From: Flavobacterium alvei
Lineage (GTDB): Bacteria; Bacteroidota; Bacteroidia; Flavobacteriales; Flavobacteriaceae
Length of the DNA: 64,000 nt
Assembly: GCF_002920895.1 (NCBI RefSeq)
Contig: NZ_PQVG01000004.1
Span: 434,001 to 498,000, forward strand
Direction of reading: 5' to 3'
In this document: piece by piece, positions 35,863 through 44,573 of the stretch
Numbering within the stretch: the stretch's first letter is position 1
Layout of the letters: every line of letters starts with the position of its first letter
Program-made: the position numbers and the translations under genes
The notes under the pieces: model-generated
The model's input: only the letters and a program-made list of their open reading frames with translations
The model's database searches: none
Told to the model about the DNA's origin: nothing

Positions 35863-37284
35863 TTAATTTACTGAAATATTATCCAATTGCAAAGTGGTTG
35901 TTACTGCTGGGAAAGCGTTTGCATTTCCAGCATATTCAAACACAAAATAACCGTTTCCTGTTACCGTTGCTGGAATGGCATAAACGCCACTAGCTGTAAA
36001 GGTGGTTCCATAACCCGATGTTGGAGTAGTAGGAATGGTAAAGTTTGAAGTGATATTGACCATTTTTGAAGTGTCAACTTTTCCTCCAGGAGTATAATTT
36101 GTTGCTAAAACATAATAAACATTTAAAACAGCTCCGTTCCAAAATCCCATATTCGATTTGAATGAAAAAGTACTTGCTGCTGTCATATTTACTGGAACAA
36201 ATAAATAAGTGTTATTAGCACCACCAGATCCAAACGAAGTCATTTGGATGTATTTGTTACTACTAAATGTCAATACTCCCCAATATCTTGAACCTACAGC
36301 AGCTTCATTGATGTAATTTGGAAAATTAGTTTGAGATGGTGAAGAAGTATAACTCTCGAAAGTTTCATTCACTGTTGATGGGAAAACGTTTGAATTTGCA
36401 CCAATAATTGCAGGGGTATAATCTACTCTAGGGTTTGGCATATTCGCATCCCGTTCGGTTCTCATAATAATTTGGTAGGTTGAATTGTATCTAGTCAAAA
36501 CTCCTCTAATTTTTCCTTTACCTGTTGGAACTTTATAACCCGCAAAATTGGCAAATCGGCTGGTTCTAATGGTTAAATTACTTGTTCCGTTTGTTACAAA
36601 AATACTGGAATCAAAATCATCATTTCTATTGGAATCGTAGGTTCCGCCAGCAGCTTCGTCCGTAAATTGAACATCATCAATTTCGACTAAAGTATTCAAA
36701 TAAGCCGCTCCGTTTAAGGCCTGTGCTAAAGTAATTTTTTTGACAATAGCATCTTCGCTTACTGCATCACAAGAAGCAATAAGGTGTTTTGGATAAACTA
36801 ATGTAGCCAATCTATCTACTGCAAATTGTTCTGTTGGAGGTGCTCCGAAAATTAAGCCTCTACCAAAACTGGTTGGATTTGCATAGGCCAATCCGTTAAG
36901 TTTTAGAAACACTTTTTTTCCAGGTTGAAAGTTTTTGCCATAAAGATTCACTTCATCTATAGAAAGGTTAAATCCTTTCGAACCATCAGTAGGTTGAAAA
37001 TACATGCTTTTGTAGAAATTTCCGCCTTCGTCACTAGAAATTACATAAGCTTCGATGTAATCAAAAATTTCTTTTCCAGTTACAGGGTCTTTTGCAGCAG
37101 CAGGATAAATTAGTGTTGTGCCATTTGCTGGTGCACTTGTGTATAAATCGTTTACTTCCTTAGTTTTGGTCAAACCGGGATTTACACAATCAAATTTTGG
37201 AGTATCGTAAGTATCATTCACACAACTGGAGAACAACCCCAAGGTCGCCAAAATGATGCAACTATTTTTTATACTATTTTTCAT
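35863..37284 (-). CDS. DUF5689 domain lipoprotein
   Basis: 473 residues with lipobox GLFSSC (Cys21). The DUF5689 (OB-fold-like) region is about 50-285: DYIEAYVISSDEGGNFYKSMYFQ, GFNLSIDEVNLYGKNFQPGKKVFLKLNGL and GKIRGVLTRYNSTYQIIMRTERD. The C-terminal part (about 300-473) is a jelly-roll-like beta domain (FESYTSSPSQTNFPNYI, YFVFEYAGNANAFP). DUF5689 proteins in Bacteroidota are often encoded beside TonB receptors and nucleases. An OB fold would suit binding of nucleic acid or nucleotides at the surface, which is inference. It lies 12 bp downstream of the receptor gene and is expected to function with it. Confidence 0.85.
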   Translation of the reverse strand: MKNSIKNSCIILATLGLFSSCVNDTYDTPKFDCVNPGLTKTKEVNDLYTSAPANGTTLIYPAAAKDPVTGKEIFDYIEAYVISSDEGGNFYKSMYFQPTDGSKGFNLSIDEVNLYGKNFQPGKKVFLKLNGLAYANPTSFGRGLIFGAPPTEQFAVDRLATLVYPKHLIASCDAVSEDAIVKKITLAQALNGAAYLNTLVEIDDVQFTDEAAGGTYDSNRNDDFDSSIFVTNGTSNLTIRTSRFANFAGYKVPTGKGKIRGVLTRYNSTYQIIMRTERDANMPNPRVDYTPAIIGANSNVFPSTVNETFESYTSSPSQTNFPNYINEAAVGSRYWGVLTFSSNKYIQMTSFGSGGANNTYLFVPVNMTAASTFSFKSNMGFWNGAVLNVYYVLATNYTPGGKVDTSKMVNITSNFTIPTTPTSGYGTTFTASGVYAIPATVTGNGYFVFEYAGNANAFPAVTTTLQLDNISVN

Positions 37285-37296
37285 AAAGCTTAATTC

Positions 37297-40056
37297 TTAA
37301 AAGTTTAAATATAAATTAACCATAAATGTTCTTCCGTATCCGTAGAAATATTTTGGACCAAAAGAGCGAGTTGGCCCTTGGTGATCTTTGTATAACTCGC
37401 TGTACGAAGCGTTTCTGGCTTGTTCGAATCCACCTGTTTTATATACTATATCAAATACGTTATTCACGTTGGCAAACAATCCCAAAGTTTTTTCTTTGAT
37501 TCTCCAAGTTTTTCCTCCAACAAGGTTAACTAAAGTGAAGGCATCAAATTTTTCTTGTGCTAAAAAACTAGCGGCAGTTACTGCATCATAAGGGAAATTG
37601 GCTTCATCGGAGTTGGTTATAAACTGTGAAGTTCTCAATAATGGTGCAACATCTAAATAATTGTTAGACAAATAATTTACGTTTGCTCCAATCCACCAGA
37701 ATTTTGGATCGCGATATTCTAAACCAGCAGAGTAGGCTTGTTGAGGCATTCCGGCTTGTTTGTAGCCTTCCATAGTTGCTTTACCGTTGAAAATATCTGT
37801 GGTAACCCCGTCAGCGTGAATCGCTAAATTAGGGTTATTTGTATAAGTATATTCGCCAAAAGCAGCTATAGCAGTAGCTTTTATGGTAGAAGTAATTTGA
37901 TATTCTAATCCTGCTTCAATTCCTTTATTTCTTTTGTTTTGACCAGAAACTACTTCCGAAACAAATTCTCCATTTCCTACGCTAATATTATCGGCATAAT
38001 AAAAAGCGATATCCGTTGTGTTTTCTGTTTCGTTAAAATAAGCTGAGAAACGAGCTTTAAGGCTTGGCATTCTGATGATGTAACTAGCGTCAACACTTTT
38101 TATAGTTTCGTTTTTGATGTTGTCTGTGATATCGTTGCTTAAACGAGCATTAGGAAAAACATCTTTAGTGTTCGGTGCTTTTGTCATATATATTCCGTTG
38201 AAATCGAAGTAATGTTGTCCAGTCAATTTGTATGTCATTCCTCCTTTAAATCCGAAATTGTCAAAGTTTAATTTTTCACTTTTCCCTAATGAATTGTCTG
38301 GATAATATCCGTTTTTGTACAAACCTTCTCTTTGATAACTGCTTCTTGTAAAAGATTGTCCAAGATAAAAATCTACTTTGTCGTAGGTGAATTTAAATTG
38401 AGTAAAAGCATCAATTTTAGTGGCATCAATAATGTAATTGTATCCATATTTATCGCCTACAACAACAGTTCTTGCAGGATTATTTAAATCGGATTGTTGT
38501 TCGTCTTCTGTTGAACCAAAAGTGTTGATGTCATTAAAATGTGTTCCTCCCAAAAGATCGATTAGATTTTTGAAATTGGATGATTTCGATTTTGTAAAAC
38601 TACCTCCGGCATTCATTACAATATTATCGGCTAGTTGAGAAGAAAGTATCGTGTTGGCAACCAAAGTTTTGTCGTCAGTTCTATCTTCATATAGAACATA
38701 ACGGCTTCCGTTTGTAATGTTTTCATTATTCATTCTATACATTGCTGTCCAGTCCATTTGTGGTTGTGCAAGGAAATTTGCTTTTGCTTCTTCGGCAGCA
38801 GCATAGTCTGGAGTGTAAGTGGCTACATCATTACTGTAGGTGTATAATGTTGTATAATAACTTGGTAATTTTTTGTAATAATTAGGATCTGGATTATCTG
38901 CTTTTTGATAATCGATACGGCTATTTCCTATTTGTCCAAATTGATACGAAACATTGGTATTAAGTCTTGTGTTTGTGTTGAATTTCCAATAATGACTTAA
39001 AGTGAAAATAGGCTCTTCTACATCTTTTACTCTAGAATTTCTTTTCTCACCTTCTTGGTAACCCCAGTAGGAGTTGTATTTAAAGTCTTTCAAGTCGGTA
39101 ACTTCTTGGGTATTTGGTGAATTTTTTCCTCTTCTATTTTGAGCATAAATCGAAGTAAAGTTGATGCTGTGGTGGTCGTTGATTTTCTTTTCGATACTAG
39201 CAAACAAGGAATTGGCTGCATAATCAGTTCCATCAAAATGACCTTCTTGTGCCCATCTTCTTCCTCCCGAAATTACATAAGCCCATCCGTTTTTGTCCAT
39301 ACCCGAAGAGTGAGTGGCCATAGCTCTGTAGTTGTAATTGGTATTGGTTCCTAAGAATGAAATACGAGTTCCTGGTCTGTAAATCGAGGCTCTTGTTGAA
39401 ATATATTGTGTTCCAGCAATTCCTCCAAAAGTATAATCGGACGGAGCTGAACCGTTTGTAAACTCTTGATTTCTAGTGGCGTCATTTAGTCCACCCCAGT
39501 TGCTGTATTGCGGTCTTCCGTCTGAAACGCGATTCATCGAAATTCCGTTTATTAAGATACTAGAATATTCATTGTCAATACCACGAACACTAAATCTAGC
39601 TTGTCCAAAATTGTAGGCTGCTGCTTGTAGAAAAACATCTTTTGAAGCTTGTAGCAACCCCGCAGTACTTTCGGAACCGCTATTGTCATCGCTCAAGTCA
39701 TTGTCGGTTATCGTAATTAGCGTGTTTTGTTGTTCGGTAGTAATGTCTTCTTCTAAAGTTACAGTGCCTAAATCGACTATTTTTCCTTCGGTAATTACTA
39801 CCTCTAGTAACTGTTCTTTGTAGCCATTGGTTCTAAGACGTACATATTGTTTTCCAAGCTCAACTTTGTCAAAAGAAAATGTTCCGTTTGAGTCAGAAAG
39901 TTGCATTAAATTGGTATTTTGAATAGACACAATAACACTTTGTATGGGTTTTTGTGTTTTGAAATCGACTACTTTACCAGTAAGTCCGGCGTTCGATTGT
40001 CCAAAAGAAAAGACTATTTGCATCACAAATAGTGCACTAAAAATAATTTTTTTCAT
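37297..40056 (-). CDS. TonB-dependent outer-membrane receptor
   Basis: 919 residues. A signal peptide (1-19) is followed by a carboxypeptidase-like regulatory domain (about 24-100, AGLTGKVVDFKTQKPIQSVIVSI). The plug follows (about 120-230, ISTRASIYRPGTRISF) and then the barrel, which ends FMVNLYLNF. It is not a typical SusC: no SusD follows, and the plug/hinge wording differs. The adjacent DUF5689 lipoprotein probably takes the partner role. With two nucleases flanking it, the substrate is likely a nucleic-acid breakdown product such as oligonucleotide or nucleotide. A minus-strand TAGCTTTG element lies 54-61 bp upstream of the start. Confidence 0.92.
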   Translation of the reverse strand: MKKIIFSALFVMQIVFSFGQSNAGLTGKVVDFKTQKPIQSVIVSIQNTNLMQLSDSNGTFSFDKVELGKQYVRLRTNGYKEQLLEVVITEGKIVDLGTVTLEEDITTEQQNTLITITDNDLSDDNSGSESTAGLLQASKDVFLQAAAYNFGQARFSVRGIDNEYSSILINGISMNRVSDGRPQYSNWGGLNDATRNQEFTNGSAPSDYTFGGIAGTQYISTRASIYRPGTRISFLGTNTNYNYRAMATHSSGMDKNGWAYVISGGRRWAQEGHFDGTDYAANSLFASIEKKINDHHSINFTSIYAQNRRGKNSPNTQEVTDLKDFKYNSYWGYQEGEKRNSRVKDVEEPIFTLSHYWKFNTNTRLNTNVSYQFGQIGNSRIDYQKADNPDPNYYKKLPSYYTTLYTYSNDVATYTPDYAAAEEAKANFLAQPQMDWTAMYRMNNENITNGSRYVLYEDRTDDKTLVANTILSSQLADNIVMNAGGSFTKSKSSNFKNLIDLLGGTHFNDINTFGSTEDEQQSDLNNPARTVVVGDKYGYNYIIDATKIDAFTQFKFTYDKVDFYLGQSFTRSSYQREGLYKNGYYPDNSLGKSEKLNFDNFGFKGGMTYKLTGQHYFDFNGIYMTKAPNTKDVFPNARLSNDITDNIKNETIKSVDASYIIRMPSLKARFSAYFNETENTTDIAFYYADNISVGNGEFVSEVVSGQNKRNKGIEAGLEYQITSTIKATAIAAFGEYTYTNNPNLAIHADGVTTDIFNGKATMEGYKQAGMPQQAYSAGLEYRDPKFWWIGANVNYLSNNYLDVAPLLRTSQFITNSDEANFPYDAVTAASFLAQEKFDAFTLVNLVGGKTWRIKEKTLGLFANVNNVFDIVYKTGGFEQARNASYSELYKDHQGPTRSFGPKYFYGYGRTFMVNLYLNF

Positions 40057-40109
40057 GTTATAATTAAAGTTAATTCATAATCATAAGAATTATCAATTCT
40101 TAACGAATA

Positions 40110-40117
40110 CAAAGCTA
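40110..40117 (-). promoter_or_regulatory. Bacteroidota -7 element for the TonB receptor operon
   Basis: CAAAGCTA on the plus strand reads TAGCTTTG on the minus strand, an exact match to TAnnTTTG. It lies 54 bp upstream of the receptor start. No clear TTG -33 element is visible. A partner element for the opposite direction lies 20 bp away. Confidence 0.6.
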
Positions 40118-40137
40118 CATTTATAATTTTTATTATC

Positions 40138-40145
40138 TACTTTTG
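40138..40145 (+). promoter_or_regulatory. Bacteroidota -7 element for the exported EEP nuclease gene
   Basis: TACTTTTG is an exact match to TAnnTTTG, 44 bp before the ATG at 40190. Together with the element at 40110 on the other strand it forms a compact divergent promoter, which allows shared regulation of both halves of the locus. Confidence 0.6.
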
Positions 40146-40189
40146 CGCTTAAGTTTTTGTTAAATTTCACACTATAATAATATAATATC

Positions 40190-41293
40190 ATGAAAATCAA
40201 AAATATCATTGTTGTTTTGTTAGTTTTCTGTTCTTTGTTTGGAGCCAATGCGCAACAAAAAAAATATGCTGTCCGAACTGTAGCCTTTTATAATTTCGAA
40301 AATTTATTTGACACCATAAACAATCCTAACAATGATGATGAATGGACTCCAAAAGGACTTCAGCGATGGACTTCAGAAAAATACAAGCAAAAATTAGAAA
40401 ATCTTTCGAAAGTCTTGATGCAAATTGGCACAAATGACCAACAAAAAGAAGCACCTACCTTGATTGGAGGTTCCGAAATAGAAAACCGTGGCGTTCTTGA
40501 AGACTTAGTAAAACAGCCTAATCTAATACAAGAAGATTACGGAATCGTACATTTTGATTCCCCAGACAGAAGAGGTATTGATGTAGCTCTTTTGTATAAA
40601 AAAAAGTATTTCAAACCCACGAGCTTCATCAACATTCCTTTAATAATTTACAGAGGAAACAATAACGAAAAGGAAAAAGAAACCGAAGAAGATAAAGTCG
40701 ATAAAGATAAAATAGAGGTGACTAATGACAATAGAGTTTATACTAGAGATATTCTGTTAGTAACTGGTTTTCTTGATGGTGAAGAAGTAAATGTATTGGT
40801 CAATCACTGGCCATCACGATCTGGAGGAGAGAAAAAGAGCAGTCCCTTTCGCGAAGCTGCAGGAAGATTAGCAAAAAAAACGATGGATTCTATTTATAAA
40901 GTGAACCCAAAAGCCAAAATCATTTTGATGGGTGATTTGAATGACGGAAGCTATAATAAAAGTGTGAAAGTTGGAGTTGGAGCCAAACTAAAAAAATCTG
41001 AAGTACAGCCATTTGGTATTTTCAATCCTTTTGAGCAAATGTATAAAGACGGAAATGCCACTTTATTTTATAGAGATTCAGGAGATATTTTTGACCAAAT
41101 TATGGTTTCGGAAACCTTAATAAAACCCGATTTTTCTACTTATCAATATTGGAAAGCAGGAATTTACAATAAGCCGTTTATGATCGAAAAATTCGGACGA
41201 TATGCTGGCTATCCTTTGCGACATTCAGAAAACGAAATAGGATACAGCGACCACTTTCCAGTTTATATTTATTTAGTCAAAGAGGTAAAATAA
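40190..41293 (+). CDS. Exported endonuclease/exonuclease/phosphatase (EEP) family protein
   Basis: 367 residues with a signal peptide (1-21, ending FGANAQ). EEP-fold motifs are FYNFENLFDT near the start, GGSEIENRGVLEDLV (catalytic Glu), VNHWPSRSGGE, ILMGDLNDG and the final YSDHFPVYIYL (Asp-His pair). The family cleaves phosphodiesters in nucleic acids or phospholipids. Export and its placement opposite the nuclease/TonB-receptor operon suggest a periplasmic or outer-membrane DNase/RNase or phosphodiesterase step. An acidic/lysine insert (EKEKETEEDKVDKDK) is present in the middle. The small OB-fold gene follows 16 bp later. Confidence 0.9.
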   Translation: MKIKNIIVVLLVFCSLFGANAQQKKYAVRTVAFYNFENLFDTINNPNNDDEWTPKGLQRWTSEKYKQKLENLSKVLMQIGTNDQQKEAPTLIGGSEIENRGVLEDLVKQPNLIQEDYGIVHFDSPDRRGIDVALLYKKKYFKPTSFINIPLIIYRGNNNEKEKETEEDKVDKDKIEVTNDNRVYTRDILLVTGFLDGEEVNVLVNHWPSRSGGEKKSSPFREAAGRLAKKTMDSIYKVNPKAKIILMGDLNDGSYNKSVKVGVGAKLKKSEVQPFGIFNPFEQMYKDGNATLFYRDSGDIFDQIMVSETLIKPDFSTYQYWKAGIYNKPFMIEKFGRYAGYPLRHSENEIGYSDHFPVYIYLVKEVK

Positions 41294-41309
41294 TAACAAA
41301 TTCATTACA

Positions 41310-41675
41310 ATGAAAAATCTAATAATAACATTATTTTTTCTAGCATCAATACCTTGTTTTTCGCAAGACACCATCACAACGGCTAAAGTTCAAGAATATA
41401 TGGACAAAGAAGTTTGTGTAGTGGGAAAGGTAGTCTCCTTCAAGCTCGCCTCCGAAGGCAAATTTACCAATTACATCAACATCGATAAACCTTATCCCGA
41501 AAGCGTTTTTACGGTAGTAATCACCAACAATTATCTCGAAAAACTAAACATCAAAATCGAAGATTTGAAAGATAAAACCATTTTCATAAAAGGTAAAATT
41601 ACCACCTATAAAAATGACCCAAAACAAATACCACAAATTTACAATCCCACGAGTATTGTGGTAAAAAAAGAGTAA
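41310..41675 (+). CDS. Small exported OB-fold protein
   Basis: 121 residues: signal peptide (about 1-18) plus one OB-fold-like domain. Its pattern is TAKVQEYMDKEVCVVGKVVSFKL, followed by a beta strand with NYINIDKPYPESVFTVVI and IFIKGKITTYKND. Such stand-alone OB folds occur next to exported nucleases and could bind single-stranded nucleic acid or help the nuclease. It lies 16 bp after the EEP gene in the same direction, so it is probably co-transcribed. The function is inferred from fold and context. Confidence 0.75.
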   Translation: MKNLIITLFFLASIPCFSQDTITTAKVQEYMDKEVCVVGKVVSFKLASEGKFTNYINIDKPYPESVFTVVITNNYLEKLNIKIEDLKDKTIFIKGKITTYKNDPKQIPQIYNPTSIVVKKE

Positions 41676-41702
41676 TTTTTTACTTTTAAAAAAACAATTT
41701 TC

Positions 41703-41765
41703 AAACCATTAAGATAGTTTCAAAGAAATCGTCCAAAGTGATTTTTTTGGCGGTCTTAATGGTTT
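41703..41765. repeat. Inverted repeat related to the 1424-1500 element
   Basis: AAACCATTAAGA (41703-41714) and TCTTAATGGTTT (41754-41765) are perfect complements 39 bases apart, flanked by A-rich sequence. The same AAACCATTAAGA word begins the arms of the element at 1424-1500, so both belong to one dispersed family. It fills most of the 298-bp gap before corA. Confidence 0.65.
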
Positions 41766-41849
41766 CAAAAACACCTCGCTCAAATAGCAAAAAACTACTT
41801 TAGCATTTAAATTAAGAAAGAATTAAGGGTTATAGCAATTTAAAACCCT

Positions 41850-41857
41850 ATTTTTGC
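41850..41857 (+). promoter_or_regulatory. Candidate -7 element for corA
   Basis: TATTTTTG matches TAnnTTTG exactly, 117 bp upstream of the corA ATG. The long leader between them holds no convincing gene. No clear -33 TTG is visible. Confidence 0.45.
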
Positions 41858-41973
41858 CAAAAATTAAATTTTAGCCTCCACCATGGACGATTATTATTCG
41901 AAGAAAACAAATCACAAACAGGAATAATCGTTGCCTAATGTAAGCGATATTCCTAAAAACATCGCATTGCATT

Positions 41974-42900
41974 ATGATTACCTATTACAAAAACAACAAA
42001 GGTTTAACTCAAACCGAAAATCGTGAAGACAATTGCTGGATCAATGTAGTTTGTCCCACAAAAGAAGAAACCAAATTTCTACTCAAAGAACTCCAAATTC
42101 CCGAAGATTTTTATAACGACATCGAAGATATAGACGAACGTCCTCGTATTGAATTAGAAAACGGTTGGACGCTTATTATTCTTAGAATTCCTTTCAAAAG
42201 CAATGATCCAAAATTGCCGTTCAACACAGCTCCATTGGGATTAATGTTCAAAGACGATGTGTTTCTTTCGCTCTGTTTTCATCAAACCGAAATTCTGAAA
42301 GACTTTGTTTTATATACCAAACGCAAGAAAATCACTATCGAAAATGACTTCGATTTAGTGCTAAAATTGCTTTTGTCATCCAGTATTTGGTTCTTGAAAT
42401 ACCTAAAACAAATCAATCAGCGAATCAAACTCGCCGAAGACAACCTCGAAGAATCCATCAAAAACGAAGAGCTACAAGCTTTGTGGCAAATAGAAAAATG
42501 TTTGGTGTTTTTTGTTACTTCCCTTAAAGGCAACGACGTTTTGTTTCGCCGAATCAAAAATCTAAAAGCCCATAAAGACACCTACGACCCAGAATTGTTA
42601 GAAGATGTCGAAATCGAATTGCGCCAAGCCGAAGAAACAACCAGCATTTATAGCAACATCCTTACCGGAATGATGGACGCTTATGCTTCTGTTATTTCCA
42701 ATAATTTGAATGTTATAATGAAAAGGCTGACCTCAATATCCATCATTTTGATGATACCCACTTTGGTCGCCAGTTTATACGGAATGAATGTTCCCAATGT
42801 TTTCGAAAACAACCCATTCGGATTTTGGATTGTGTTGTCTATATCACTTTTAGTATCGGTTTTCGGAGTGTTCTTGTTCAAGAAAAAGAATATGTTTTAG
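41974..42900 (+). CDS. corA: CorA family divalent-cation transporter
   Basis: 308 residues. The large N-terminal cytoplasmic domain is acidic (LQIPEDFYNDIEDIDERPRIE). A long helical stretch follows (about 120-240), then two C-terminal membrane helices. The pore motif appears as LYGMNV just after the first helix (LTSISIILMIPTLVASLYGMNVPN), and a positively charged tail follows the second (FGVFLFKKKNMF). The pentameric CorA channels carry Mg2+ and sometimes Co2+ or Ni2+ across the inner membrane. It stands alone, and the ALDH gene begins 74 bp later with its own promoter-like element. Confidence 0.93.
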   Translation: MITYYKNNKGLTQTENREDNCWINVVCPTKEETKFLLKELQIPEDFYNDIEDIDERPRIELENGWTLIILRIPFKSNDPKLPFNTAPLGLMFKDDVFLSLCFHQTEILKDFVLYTKRKKITIENDFDLVLKLLLSSSIWFLKYLKQINQRIKLAEDNLEESIKNEELQALWQIEKCLVFFVTSLKGNDVLFRRIKNLKAHKDTYDPELLEDVEIELRQAEETTSIYSNILTGMMDAYASVISNNLNVIMKRLTSISIILMIPTLVASLYGMNVPNVFENNPFGFWIVLSISLLVSVFGVFLFKKKNMF

Positions 42901-42930
42901 TTGACAATTCGTAATTGCTACTTAAAATAA

Positions 42931-42938
42931 TATATTTG
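42931..42938 (+). promoter_or_regulatory. Candidate -7 element for the ALDH gene
   Basis: TATATTTG matches TAnnTTTG exactly and lies 36 bp before the ATG at 42975. A TTG at 42915 is closer than the usual spacing, so the -33 part is uncertain. Confidence 0.5.
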
Positions 42939-42974
42939 TAAATAAATATAACAATTCTAATCCATAAAGTTACA

Positions 42975-44528
42975 ATGACAACAATAGCCAATTCATTCGG
43001 AATAGAATTAGCCCTAAAACAATTGGGCATCAAATCCTTAAACGATGGGTCTTCAACAGGCATCAATAGTTTTTCTAATGGAGCAATTCTCGAAAGCTAT
43101 TCGCCAGTTGACGGAAAATTAATAGCTTCAGTAAAAACCACTTCCGAGTCTGATTATGAAAAAGTAATGAAGACCGCCACAGATGCATTCAAAATATTCA
43201 AATTAATGCCAGCGCCACAACGAGGCGAAATGGTGCGTCAGTTTGGAGATAAATTACGAAAAAATAAAGAAGCTTTAGGAAAATTAGTTTCCTATGAAAT
43301 GGGAAAATCATTGCAAGAAGGCTACGGCGAAGTTCAGGAAATGATAGACATCTGCGATTTTGCTGTGGGACTTTCACGTCAATTACACGGTTTGACCATG
43401 CACTCCGAACGTCTTAATCACCGAATGTATGAACAATATCATCCCTTGGGAATTGTTGGAATTATTTCGGCATTTAATTTCCCTGTTGCAGTTTGGTCCT
43501 GGAACACGGCTTTGGCCTGGATTTGTGGCGATGTTTGCGTTTGGAAACCATCCGAAAAAACACCTCTTTGCGGAATTGCTTGTCAAAATATTATTGCCGA
43601 AGTGATTAAAGAAAATAATCTTCCAGAAGGGATTTCTTGTCTTATCAATGGCGATTATAAAGTGGGAGAATTAATGACTAACGATAAACGAATTCCATTA
43701 ATTTCGGCCACAGGTTCTACTCGAATGGGGAAAATTGTGGCGCAAAATGTGGCAGCTCGTTTAGGAAAATCATTACTGGAATTGGGCGGAAACAACGCCA
43801 TTATTGTAACACCAGATGCCGATATAAAAATGACAGTAATCGGAGCCGTTTTTGGAGCTGTTGGAACAGCAGGACAGCGTTGCACTTCAACCCGAAGATT
43901 GATTATTCACGAAAGTATTTATGACAAACTAAAAGAAGCTTTGGCTCGGGCTTATGGCCAATTAAAAATAGGAAATCCATTGGACGAAAAAAATCACGTG
44001 GGACCATTAATTGATTGGCAGGCTGTCGAGATGTACTCAAAAGCATTAGAAAAAGTAGTTGCCGAAGGTGGAAAAATTATAGTGCCAGGAGGAGTGCTCT
44101 CGGGCGATGATTATCAAAGCGGTTGCTATGTAAAACCTGCCATTGCAGAGGCTGAGAATTCATTCGAAATTGTGCAACACGAAACTTTTGCACCTATTTT
44201 ATATCTTTTGAAATATTCGGGTTCGGTAGAAAATGCCATCGAAATTCAGAACGGCGTTGTGCAAGGATTATCGTCGGCGATTATGACCAACAATTTGCGT
44301 GAAGCCGAATTATTTTTGTCAGTATCAGGCTCTGATTGTGGTATTGCTAATGTCAATATTGGAACTTCGGGTGCCGAAATTGGAGGTGCTTTTGGTGGAG
44401 AAAAAGAAACCGGTGGAGGACGAGAATCAGGTTCTGACGCATGGAAAGTTTATATGCGTCGTCAAACCAATACGATTAATTATAGCACGAGTTTGCCATT
44501 GGCACAAGGAATAAAATTTGATTTGTAA
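42975..44528 (+). CDS. ALDH7-type aldehyde dehydrogenase (alpha-aminoadipic semialdehyde dehydrogenase, antiquitin-like)
   Basis: 517 residues, cytoplasmic. The catalytic residues are Cys303 in GTAGQRCTSTRRL and the general base Glu269 in LLELGGNNAII. The NAD site shows in FNFPVAVWSWNTALA and SATGSTRMGK. The wording GQRCTSTRR, MYEQYHPLGIVGIISAFNFP and the C-terminal GAEIGGAFGGEKETGGGRESGSDAWK is typical of the ALDH7/antiquitin group, which oxidises alpha-aminoadipic semialdehyde (in equilibrium with piperideine-6-carboxylate) in lysine breakdown. No other lysine-degradation gene is visible nearby. Monocistronic by context. Confidence 0.92.
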   Translation: MTTIANSFGIELALKQLGIKSLNDGSSTGINSFSNGAILESYSPVDGKLIASVKTTSESDYEKVMKTATDAFKIFKLMPAPQRGEMVRQFGDKLRKNKEALGKLVSYEMGKSLQEGYGEVQEMIDICDFAVGLSRQLHGLTMHSERLNHRMYEQYHPLGIVGIISAFNFPVAVWSWNTALAWICGDVCVWKPSEKTPLCGIACQNIIAEVIKENNLPEGISCLINGDYKVGELMTNDKRIPLISATGSTRMGKIVAQNVAARLGKSLLELGGNNAIIVTPDADIKMTVIGAVFGAVGTAGQRCTSTRRLIIHESIYDKLKEALARAYGQLKIGNPLDEKNHVGPLIDWQAVEMYSKALEKVVAEGGKIIVPGGVLSGDDYQSGCYVKPAIAEAENSFEIVQHETFAPILYLLKYSGSVENAIEIQNGVVQGLSSAIMTNNLREAELFLSVSGSDCGIANVNIGTSGAEIGGAFGGEKETGGGRESGSDAWKVYMRRQTNTINYSTSLPLAQGIKFDL

Positions 44529-44573
44529 TTTTAGATGAAAATAAATTTTATAAATTAGTCAAAAATATAATTG

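Noticed and set aside
41883..41927. 14-codon frame upstream of corA as a possible Mg2+ leader peptide
   Set aside because: Tempting given the long leader, but no attenuator hairpin pair or Pro/Asp-rich coding pattern supports it.
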